The translations under genes and the position numbers were made by a program. Below, one piece after another: positions 57,600 to 64,000 of a stretch of DNA of 64,000 nt (within the stretch, counting starts at the first letter, position 1; every line of letters begins with the position of its first letter). The notes below the pieces were generated by a model. That model searched no databases, was not told the origin of the DNA, and was given only the letters and a program-made list of their open reading frames with translations. Origin of the DNA: Streptomyces sp. NBC_01233 (GTDB taxonomy: Bacteria; Actinomycetota; Actinomycetes; Streptomycetales; Streptomycetaceae). The DNA lies in the NCBI RefSeq assembly GCF_035989305.1, contig NZ_CP108514.1, positions 9,156,501 through 9,220,500 of the forward strand, read 5' to 3'.

Positions 57600-60500
57600 G
57601 TGAAATTCTTCGTGCTCGGATCCGTGGGCGTGTCCCACGGGGGACCGGTGCTGACCGGTGGACCGCCGCAGCAGCAGGCTACCCTCGCGGTCCTGGTGCT
57701 CCGCGCGGGCCATGTCGTGCCGCTGCACGAACTGACCGCCGCGGTCTGGGGGGAGTCCGCCCCGGGCTCCGCGGTGATGATCCTGCGGACCTACGTCTGG
57801 CGGCTGCGGAAGCTGCTGGAGGGCGGGGAGTCCGGGAAGACCGGGGCCCAGATCCTGGAGTCCGCGAACGACGGCTACCGGCTCGCGGTGCCGCCGGGCT
57901 CGGTCGACGCCGTACGGGCCGAGGAGCTGGCCGCGAAGGCCGCGCGCGCCCACGCGGCCGGGGAGTTGGAGGTCTGCGCCGAAGCCCTGGCCGAGGCCGG
58001 GTCCCTGTGGCGGGGCGAGCCACTGGCCGGGGTGCCGGGGCCGTTCGCCGAGAGCCAGCGCTCGCGCTTGGCGGAGCTGCGGCTGCACCTGCTGGAGGAG
58101 CGCCTCGGGGTGGACCTGCTGCTCGGGCGGCACGAGCGGGCCGTCCCCGAGCTCACCGCCCTCATCCGCGAGGAGCCGCTGCGGGAGCGCCCGTACGGGC
58201 TCCTGATGCGCGCGCTGTACGCCGCGGGGCGGCAGGGCGACGCCCTCGCCGTCTTCGGCCGGGCCCGCGAGGTGCTGGCCGACGAACTCGGCCTGGACCC
58301 GGGCCCGGACCTCCGCTTCCTGCACGCCCGCATCCTGTCGGGCGACCCGGCCCTCCTCCCCGCCCCCGCATCCCCGGCCCCCGGCCGCGAGGACAAGCCG
58401 CCCGCACGGCTCCCGGCCGCGCCCTCCGGCGCCGCGCCGACGGCACCCGCAGGAGCGCACGGTGTCGCCCCGGGCGGCGCACCGGCTTCCGGCGGCGCGC
58501 CCGCGGGACCCGAGGGGTTCCCGGCGGCGTCCGCCGGGGCTGCCGGGGCACCGGCCGGGTTCGCGGGAGCGCCCGCCGCCGGGCCGGCGGGGGCGTACGG
58601 CATCGGTCCGGCCGGGGTGCCGGGGACCGCTGTGGCGGGGGCGCACGGGCCCGGGGCCGCGGCAGCCACCGGGGTCCCCACGGTTCCCGAGGCCTTCGGG
58701 GCTCCGCGGGTCGGGGACCCGGGAGCCGACCATGCCGGGATGCAGGACGGGGCCCGGGCCGCGGTGTCCGGGGCTGCCGTAGCGCCTGACCTCGCGCAGG
58801 GGCAGGGCGCGGCCGCGGCCGGGTACGTCCGGCCCGCCCAGCTCCCGGCCGACATCGCCGACTTCAGCGGCCGTGCCGCCGAACTCGCCGCCCTCACCGG
58901 CGTCCTGAGCGACCCGGCCCGCACCGCCCTGGCCGTCGCCGCCGTGAGCGGGATGGGCGGCATCGGCAAGAGCGCCCTGGCCCTGCGGGTCGCGCACCAC
59001 GTCAAGGACGCCTACCCCGACGGCCAGCTCTACGCCGACCTCCGCGGCACCGGCAGCGAACCCGCCGACCCCGGCACCGTCCTGGCCAGCCTGCTCGGCG
59101 CCCTCGGCGTGCCCCGCCGTGAGGTGCCGCCCTCGACGGAGGACCGCGCCCGGCTCTTCCGTACCGTCCTGGACGGCCGCCGGCTGCTCCTGCTGCTCGA
59201 CGACGCCCGGGACACCGCCCAGGTCAAACCGCTGCTCCCGGGCGCCGCGGGCTGCGCCGTGGTCGTCACCAGCCGGGCCCGCCTGGGCGGGCTGCTGTCG
59301 GGACGCCACGTCCAGCTCGCGGAGTTCACCCCGGCGGAGGCGCTCGGGCTGCTGTGCCAGATCGTCGGCGCCGACCGGGTGGACCGGGAGGAGGAGGCAG
59401 CGGCCGCGCTGGTCGAGGCCTGTGCCCGGCTGCCGCTGGCGGTCCGCATCGTCGCCGCCCGCCTCGCCGCCCGGCCCGGATGGACCGTCGCGCACCTGGT
59501 GGCCCGCCTCGCCGACGAGCGGCGCCGGCTGACCGAACTGCGGGCCGACGACCTGGCCGTCGCCGCCGTCTTCGAGCTGGGCCACCGCCAGCTGACCGGG
59601 CCCCAGGCGAGCGTGTTCCGCCGGCTCGCCCCCGTCTCCCGGCCCGGCATCGGGCTCGCCGCGGCGGCCGCCGCCCTGGACCTGGCCGAGCCGGAGGCCG
59701 AGGAGCTGCTCGAAGCCCTGGTGGACGCCGCCCTGCTCGAATCACCGGAGCCGGGCCGCTACCGCCACCACGAGCTGGGCCGGGACTTCGCGCTCAACCT
59801 GCCCGCCCCGGCCGGTGAGCCCGGCCCGCCGGTGCAGCACCGCCTCCTGCACCACCTGCTGGGCATGGCGGCCGAGGCTTTCCAGTGGATGATCCCCGGG
59901 GACCCGGTGCACCGCTCGATCGTCGCGGCGGCCGCCGAACCGGGGGAGGGACGGCTCGCGGACCTGACCGAGGCCCGCGACTGGGTCGTCGCGGAGTTCG
60001 ACTGCGCGCTGCACGCCGTCCAGCTCGTGGTGCGGCGGCCGGACGCCGCGGACACGGAGCAGCTGACGATGGCCGCCGACCTGCTGGTCGCGCTCAGCTC
60101 GTTCGGGCAGGACATCCCGTACGCGCGGATCACCGCGACCGCCGCCGAACTGGCCCGGGCCGCGACGCTGCGCGGCAACGACCGCGCGGCCGGGCGCGCC
60201 CACTTCCTCACCGGGAACGCGGCGCTCCAGGCCACCGATCTGGGCCGGGCCCGCGCCGCCTCCGAGCTGGCCGTGCGGGCGTGCCGCCGGGCGGGCGACC
60301 GGGCGATCCTGCAGCAGGCGTACAACGACCTCGGCGTGATCGCCCAGTTCGAGCACCGCTTCGGCGAGGCGGCCGAGTGCTTCGACGAGGCGCTCGTCCT
60401 GGCGCGGGAGCAGGGCCACCGCTCGGGCGCCCTGACGATCACCCTCAACGCCGCCCTGGCCCGCGTCCGCGGCGGCCGGGCGGCCGAGGCGCTGCCCGCG

Positions 60501-60965
60501 TGCGAGGAGGCCCTGGAGGCGCTGCGGGAGATGGGCGACCACCACGGGGTCGCCCACGCGCTGTGCGTGCGCGGGCAGGCCCTGCACGAGCTCGGCCGGC
60601 TGGAGGAGGCGCTGGCCGCGTACGAGGAGTGCCTCGACCTGTGCGACGCGGTCCGGATCCCGGGCCAGCGCGCGCAGGCCGACTACCGCTGCGCCCGGAC
60701 GCTGAGCGACCTCCGCCGGACCCGGGAGGCGCTGGAGGCCTCCGCCCGGGCCGTGGCCCATCTGCGCACGGTGCCGGGCCGGGGCCGGGACCGCGGCTAT
60801 GCCCTGCTCATCCACGCCGGGGTCTGCCTGGCGGCGGGCCGGCGCGAGGAGGGGCTGAGGCACGCGGGCGAGGCGCTGGAGGTGTTCGAGCGGGCGGGCC
60901 TCCCGGAGGCCGAGGAGGCCCGCACCCTGCTGGAAACGGGCGTGGCGGTCAGGCCCGGCTGTTGA
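57600..60965 (+). CDS. AfsR-like SARP regulator (BTAD, NB-ARC, TPR)
   Basis: About 1121 residues from GTG 57600, which has GGGG upstream; ATG 57519 would add 27 residues. Residues 1-95 are an OmpR-type DNA-binding domain ('VLRAGHVVPLHELTAAVWGE', 'VMILRTYVWRLRKLLE'). Residues 100-250 are the BTAD helices ('AEALAEAGSLWRGEPLAGVP'). Residues 255-400 form a Gly/Ala/Pro linker. The NB-ARC domain has Walker A 'VSGMGGIGKSALAL' near 448 and 'RLLLLLDDARD' near 530. TPR-type helices fill the C-terminus ('AYNDLGVIAQFEHRFGEAAE'). SARPs of this class bind direct repeats at promoters and recruit RNA polymerase to activate biosynthetic genes. It is the likely activator of the NRPS operon. Confidence 0.92.
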   Translation: MKFFVLGSVGVSHGGPVLTGGPPQQQATLAVLVLRAGHVVPLHELTAAVWGESAPGSAVMILRTYVWRLRKLLEGGESGKTGAQILESANDGYRLAVPPGSVDAVRAEELAAKAARAHAAGELEVCAEALAEAGSLWRGEPLAGVPGPFAESQRSRLAELRLHLLEERLGVDLLLGRHERAVPELTALIREEPLRERPYGLLMRALYAAGRQGDALAVFGRAREVLADELGLDPGPDLRFLHARILSGDPALLPAPASPAPGREDKPPARLPAAPSGAAPTAPAGAHGVAPGGAPASGGAPAGPEGFPAASAGAAGAPAGFAGAPAAGPAGAYGIGPAGVPGTAVAGAHGPGAAAATGVPTVPEAFGAPRVGDPGADHAGMQDGARAAVSGAAVAPDLAQGQGAAAAGYVRPAQLPADIADFSGRAAELAALTGVLSDPARTALAVAAVSGMGGIGKSALALRVAHHVKDAYPDGQLYADLRGTGSEPADPGTVLASLLGALGVPRREVPPSTEDRARLFRTVLDGRRLLLLLDDARDTAQVKPLLPGAAGCAVVVTSRARLGGLLSGRHVQLAEFTPAEALGLLCQIVGADRVDREEEAAAALVEACARLPLAVRIVAARLAARPGWTVAHLVARLADERRRLTELRADDLAVAAVFELGHRQLTGPQASVFRRLAPVSRPGIGLAAAAAALDLAEPEAEELLEALVDAALLESPEPGRYRHHELGRDFALNLPAPAGEPGPPVQHRLLHHLLGMAAEAFQWMIPGDPVHRSIVAAAAEPGEGRLADLTEARDWVVAEFDCALHAVQLVVRRPDAADTEQLTMAADLLVALSSFGQDIPYARITATAAELARAATLRGNDRAAGRAHFLTGNAALQATDLGRARAASELAVRACRRAGDRAILQQAYNDLGVIAQFEHRFGEAAECFDEALVLAREQGHRSGALTITLNAALARVRGGRAAEALPACEEALEALREMGDHHGVAHALCVRGQALHELGRLEEALAAYEECLDLCDAVRIPGQRAQADYRCARTLSDLRRTREALEASARAVAHLRTVPGRGRDRGYALLIHAGVCLAAGRREEGLRHAGEALEVFERAGLPEAEEARTLLETGVAVRPGC

Positions 60966-61143
60966 ACTCGTTGTGGTCCGAGCGCGGGCGGGGCCCGGTG
61001 GCGTCGTCGGCCGAGACGCTCGTGGCGCGGTCCGCGGTGAGGACGGGGGCGCCGGCGGTGGCACCGACGGCGAGCAGCGCGACGAGCGCGGCGGGGACGA
61101 GGAGGGCCAGACGGCGCGTGACGGACGTGCGGATGTGCGGCAC
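60949..61143 (-). CDS. Small exported peptide, convergent with the SARP gene
   Basis: A 64-residue frame from GTG 61143 with CAGGA upstream; its last 17 bp overlap the end of the SARP gene. 'VPHIRTSVTRRLALLVPAAL' and 'VALLAVGATAGA' form a signal-peptide-like N-terminus. The remaining 30 residues ('LTADRATSVSADDATGPRPR') end 'SDHNEFNSRA'. No Cys and no known family. The overlap with a regulator gene, the good start context and the signal peptide make it plausible but not certain. It may be secreted. Confidence 0.55.
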   Translation of the reverse strand: MPHIRTSVTRRLALLVPAALVALLAVGATAGAPVLTADRATSVSADDATGPRPRSDHNEFNSRA

Positions 61144-61556
61144 GGTGGATCCTGTCTGTTGGTCCAGGTGCCGTGTGCGGCCCCTGGCTGGCTTGCGGGC
61201 GGTTCTGCCGAGGAGACTCGCAGCCGTCCATCTACGTTTCATATACGCCGGCGGCCGCCTCCTGCAGCGGCGGCGGAATCATGAAGTCCGGATGTACGGC
61301 GGATGGATCTCCGGCCACCTCGCGCCTTCGCCAGAGCGGTGCCGCCGGGGCAGCGACCGCGAGGAGGGCGCCGGGGCGATGGCAGAGTGCGAGGAGGGGC
61401 TCACGGCCGAAGTTCCTCTACGGTGTCCCCCCACGCGAGGCCCCGGATCGACGCGGCCGCGGCCCCGCGGACCTGACGGGTGGCAGGTGACCACGTCCAG
61501 CCCATGGTTCGAAGCCCGGCACTGCTCCCAGATGCCAGAAGGTTCACGCGACGCCC
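61144..61556. other. Promoter region of the small peptide and decayed DNA
   Basis: About 410 bp without a supported gene. On the minus strand 61245-61230 reads TATATGAAACGTAGAT, close to a motif before the LuxR-type gene, and may be the promoter of the peptide gene about 85 bp further on. The rest (61260-61556) shows short frames only. Confidence 0.4.
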
Positions 61557-61706
61557 GAGCACGCCCCTCACTTGCTGTTCTCCTACGGCACCCTGCAGTC
61601 CGGTCAGGTTCCACCGGCCCGGTTCGGGCAACTCCTCGAAGGGAGCCCTGATGCGCTGCCCGGGTACAGGACGACGTACGTCAAGATCACCGACCCGGGG
61701 ACGTGA
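61557..61706 (+). pseudogene. Gamma-glutamylcyclotransferase-like (AIG2) remnant
   Basis: The plus strand reads 'PHLLFSYGTLQSGQVPPARF', then 'GQLLEGSPDALPGYRTTYVK' and 'ITDPG' before TGA at 61704-61706. 'LF-x-YGTL' is the substrate loop of the AIG2/GGCT family, and 'LPGY' is its next conserved block. A shift of frame near 61700 continues as 'DVIAASGPALP', which is expected in the intact protein, so a frameshift destroyed it. The catalytic Glu region is missing. Confidence 0.7.
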
Positions 61707-61968
61707 TCGCGGCAAGTGGGCCCGCGCTGCCGGTGGACCTGCCTGATTCATCACGGGCGAACTGTGCGTATCGGCCGGCTCCGGGACCCGCTGCACGATC
61801 CCGGAGCCTGGCGATCAAGCCGGCCACCGCACACGCCGGGGAACGGCTGGAGGAACGGCCTCCGGCCTGCGACTGTGAGGACTGCAAAGCCCGGCTCCAA
61901 GTGGGGCTCACGACCCGGACGGCCGCTGGCGACTCTCCCGGACGGCCCGTCCAGCGCGTCGGCGGCTT
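61707..61968. other. No supported gene
   Basis: A 262-bp stretch between the AIG2 remnant and the DHFR-family gene on the other strand. It may hold the eroded end of the AIG2 gene. Nothing else is recognised. Confidence 0.3.
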
Positions 61969-62544
61969 CTAGAGGGCGGCCTGGCGCGCCACGCGGTAGC
62001 GGAGGTAGACGACTTTCGAGCCGAAGGTGCGGGTCTCGACGAGTTCGAGATCCACCTGGCGCTCGTTCCGGGGAAAGAACGGAATGCCACCGCCGACCAG
62101 TACCGGGTAGACCACGGCCTGGTACTCGTCGATCAGATCCAGCGCGGCCGCCTCGGCGGCGAGGGTCGCGCCGCCGATCGCGATGTCGCCCTCCTCCGAC
62201 TCGGCTCGCAACCGCTCGATCTCCTCCGCCAGGCCGCCGGAGGCCAGGCGGGCATTGCCCTGCACCGTCGACAGCGTCGTGGAGAACACCACCTTCGGGA
62301 GCGGCTTCCAGAGCGAGGTCCACTCCAGCTCGGGGTCGCCGAGCGATGGATCCTGGTCGGCGGTCTCCCAGTACAGCATCGTCTCGTAGAGCCGTCGTCC
62401 CATCAGGTGGACGCCGACCTCTCGGATCTCGTCGATCCAGAAGCGGAAGACCTGCTCGTCGGGCGTCGTCCAGTCGAAGCCGCCGTCCGGCCCGACGATG
62501 TAGCCGTCAAGGGAAACATTCATCGAGTAGGTCACGCTGCGCAT
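61969..62544 (-). CDS. Dihydrofolate reductase/RibD-family protein
   Basis: A 191-residue protein from ATG 62544. 'YSMNVSLDGYIVGPDGGFDW' is the N-terminal strand and loop, 'GVHLMGRRLYETMLYW' the NADPH-binding segment, and 'VVFSTTLSTVQGNARL' follows. 'GDIAIGGATLAAEAAALDLI' has the glycine-rich NADPH loop, and 'DEYQAVVYPVLVGGGIPFFP' closes the sheet. This is the YwjB/RibD_C type found as stand-alone proteins in many actinobacteria. The fold binds NADPH, but the substrate is unknown and is probably not dihydrofolate or the riboflavin intermediate. It stands alone. Confidence 0.9.
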   Translation of the reverse strand: MRSVTYSMNVSLDGYIVGPDGGFDWTTPDEQVFRFWIDEIREVGVHLMGRRLYETMLYWETADQDPSLGDPELEWTSLWKPLPKVVFSTTLSTVQGNARLASGGLAEEIERLRAESEEGDIAIGGATLAAEAAALDLIDEYQAVVYPVLVGGGIPFFPRNERQVDLELVETRTFGSKVVYLRYRVARQAAL

Positions 62545-62655
62545 CAGAAGTCCTCCTCGGGTACAGGATTCGACCCTACGGCCGCCTGACGCCGCAGGAC
62601 TCGTCACGGCTCGCAGGACGGCCTCAGATCTCCCCGCCCTAGCCGAAGAAGGCGC

Positions 62656-62787
62656 ATGACCCTCCGCAACCGGGGAGAGCCCAGCGGGTTCGCCTCGATC
62701 GGCGCCGCCGCGATGGCGGCGGCCATGCGCCGCGCGCAGCGCAAGGACCTGGCAGCCCTCAAGGCGCTCCTGGAAACGCGCCGCTGA
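62656..62787 (+). CDS. Short 43-residue frame, uncertain
   Basis: ATG 62656 opens a frame ending at TGA 62787. It reads 'GFASIGAAAMAAAMRRAQRK' followed by 'DLAALKALLETRR', an amphipathic alanine/arginine helix. The helix looks real in composition and resembles C-terminal tails of small regulators. It may be a short protein or the stub of a lost gene. No family is recognised, and a shadow frame exists on the other strand. Confidence 0.3.
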   Translation: MTLRNRGEPSGFASIGAAAMAAAMRRAQRKDLAALKALLETRR

Positions 62788-62796
62788 ACGCCGGCC

Positions 62797-63126
62797 TCAC
62801 TTGGGCGGAAGCGTGGCGGCGAAAGCCGTGGCCGTCGTGATCCAGTGGTCCAGCACGGCATCCTCCGCCAGGGCGGGGCCGCTCACCGTCACCCAGCCCC
62901 GCATCGGACGCCCGGTGAAGTCCATGGGGCGCGCCTCGGGGCGGGCGAGGGCCCGCTCGGTTCCCTCGGGGCCCACGCGGGCGATGAGCTCGTCGCCGGC
63001 CACGCCCACCGTCATATTGCCGTGCAGCAGGAAGGTGAGTCCGCCGAACATCCGCTTCTCGGTGAGGTCGGGCCGATCACCGAGCCGCTCGCGGATCCGC
63101 TGGGCCAGCCCTTCGTCGTACGTCAC
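62797..63126 (-). CDS. TfoX N-terminal domain protein
   Basis: A 109-residue protein from GTG 63126. 'LAQRIRERLGDRPDLTEKRM' and 'FGGLTFLLHGNMTVGVAGDE' match the TfoX/Sxy N-terminal domain, in which 'K-x-MFGG-[VL]-x-F' is the signature. A 'RPMDFTGRPMRGWVTV' strand pair completes it. In gamma-proteobacteria the full protein co-activates competence genes, but isolated N-domains in actinobacteria are of unknown function. It is a single-domain protein of normal length and has no clear operon partner. Confidence 0.88.
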   Translation of the reverse strand: MTYDEGLAQRIRERLGDRPDLTEKRMFGGLTFLLHGNMTVGVAGDELIARVGPEGTERALARPEARPMDFTGRPMRGWVTVSGPALAEDAVLDHWITTATAFAATLPPK

Positions 63127-63215
63127 GGATTCACTGTCCTGCGCCGAGCGGTCGCCCGCACGCCGGGCCCGTCACCGGGATGCCGCCACGCGAATGTGAG
63201 CGTCGAGGCGAGCGG

Positions 63216-64000
63216 TCAGCCCCTCTCCGTCCTCTGCCGCTGAGGGGCCGCGTGCCGTGCCGCCGGATTGGCGAGGGCGTGGCGGGGGTCGGTGGCGCGG
63301 GTGATGGCGGACTCGACACAGGCGATGCGGTCCGCCAGCAGGCCGAGGGCGGCGACCGCGCGGGTGAGCGGGTCGCCGTCGGGGCCGCCGAGGGTCTGCG
63401 CGCGTACGTAGACGCTCTTGATCGCGGTCCAGCGTGCGGACTGCTCCGGTGTGAGGACGGAGCGGAGGTCGGCGAGCTTGAGGAGGTTGGCCTCGGCGCC
63501 GGTGGTGAGGGTCTGGGCCTCGCCGGTGTAGTGGTCCTCGATCACCGCGGCCAGCTCGGCGTCGTTCATGACGGGATCGATCCGGGCGGCGATCTTGTTC
63601 ATGTTGCGGTACGAGTCCTGGAGCAGGAAGGGCGGCTCGGTGCGGGCTTCCTCGCTCTGGGCGGCGGAGGCGATGTAGGCGGCGTTCACCGCGAGGACGG
63701 TGTCCCGTGCGGTCAGCAGGTGCCGCAGCACGGCGAGCACCCTCTCCAGCTCCGCCGGGGCGTACGGGTGGGCCAGTCGGTCGGCGCGGGCCGTCGGGTC
63801 TGCGGTAGCGAGGCGCAGCAGCAGGTCGAGGTCGGCGCGGTCGCGGCCGGCGAGGGGGGCGAGGATCGGGTTGGAGGTGAGGGCGTTCTCTACGAAGCTG
63901 GTGGCGAAGGCCGCCTCCTTGCCGGTCAGGACGTCGCCGAGGTTCCAGACGTCGGCGCGGTTGGCGAGCATGTCGGGGATGCGGAAGCGGTGGCCGGACT
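63216..64000 (-). CDS. DNA-repair-type ATPase, C-terminal end (partial)
   Basis: The frame stays open beyond the right edge, so only the last 261 residues are seen. Near the edge it reads 'RFRIPDMLANRADVWNLGDV' and 'ENALTSNPILAPLAGRDRAD'. Later come 'DSYRNMNKIAARIDPVMNDA' and 'LRSVLTPEQSARWTAIKSVY'. In Streptomyces this ending belongs to very large proteins usually annotated as DNA repair ATPases, with an AAA domain much earlier. The function is not established. The C-terminus is helical and ends in a basic tail ('HAAPQRQRTERG'). Confidence 0.75.
   Translation of the reverse strand, partial: SGHRFRIPDMLANRADVWNLGDVLTGKEAAFATSFVENALTSNPILAPLAGRDRADLDLLLRLATADPTARADRLAHPYAPAELERVLAVLRHLLTARDTVLAVNAAYIASAAQSEEARTEPPFLLQDSYRNMNKIAARIDPVMNDAELAAVIEDHYTGEAQTLTTGAEANLLKLADLRSVLTPEQSARWTAIKSVYVRAQTLGGPDGDPLTRAVAALGLLADRIACVESAITRATDPRHALANPAARHAAPQRQRTERG

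Overview
This is a very GC-rich actinobacterial chromosome segment, almost certainly from Streptomyces. The signs are the DUF6230/DUF6114 pair, DUF6325, an AfsR-type SARP regulator with NB-ARC and TPR regions, GTG starts, and operons joined by ATGA/GTGA overlaps. Calls rest on reading the sequence and translations by eye; no database search was run.

Positions 1-27,300 are an accessory region rich in insertion sequences and broken genes. Intact genes are a DUF6230/DUF6114 envelope operon (partial at the left edge), an SRPBCC protein, a DUF1269 protein, a large arylsulfatase and, 15 kb away, a formylglycine-generating enzyme that could activate it. There are also a glutamate decarboxylase, a CPA1 cation/proton antiporter, a GAP-family membrane protein, a class II glutamine amidotransferase, a DUF6325 pair and a DUF2550-like gene. 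Between them lie one complete IS21-family element with inverted repeats and a 5-bp target duplication, a second intact IS21 pair, and remnants of IS21, IS66, IS701 and IS630 elements. Broken copies of a UvrD-type helicase, a YbdK ligase and a reductase are also present, with a small family of dispersed repeats.

Positions 27,300-56,200 hold one minus-strand nonribosomal peptide operon. In transcription order it has two small proteins of unknown function, an MbtH protein, a DDAH/arginine-deiminase-like hydrolase, a SyrP-like Fe(II)/2-oxoglutarate hydroxylase, a free-standing A-T didomain with a glutamine code, and a type II thioesterase. Then come HmaS, Hmo and HpgT, which make 4-hydroxyphenylglycine (Hpg), a stand-alone A protein, a T-E protein, a C-A-T-C-A-T-C-T NRPS, a C-A-T-C-A-T-TE NRPS, and an MFS exporter. 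A codes read Ser (DVWHISLVDK) and Hpg (DIYHLGLLCK) in the first large NRPS. The second has two acidic-pocket codes (DTEDLGLVDK, DADDLGLVDK). The module after Hpg has no A domain. The simplest model is a hexapeptide D-X1-Ser-Hpg-X4-X5-X6, with X4 supplied in trans, perhaps as beta-hydroxyglutamine made on the A-T protein, and X5/X6 perhaps Arg-derived (Cit, Orn or similar). I do not recognise a known compound with this plan.

Positions 56,200-61,150 carry the probable pathway regulators on the plus strand: a LuxR-type regulator and an AfsR-like SARP, with small exported-peptide genes on either side. Positions 61,150-64,000 return to ordinary genes: a DHFR/RibD-family protein, a TfoX N-domain protein and the end of a large DNA-repair-type ATPase cut by the window edge.
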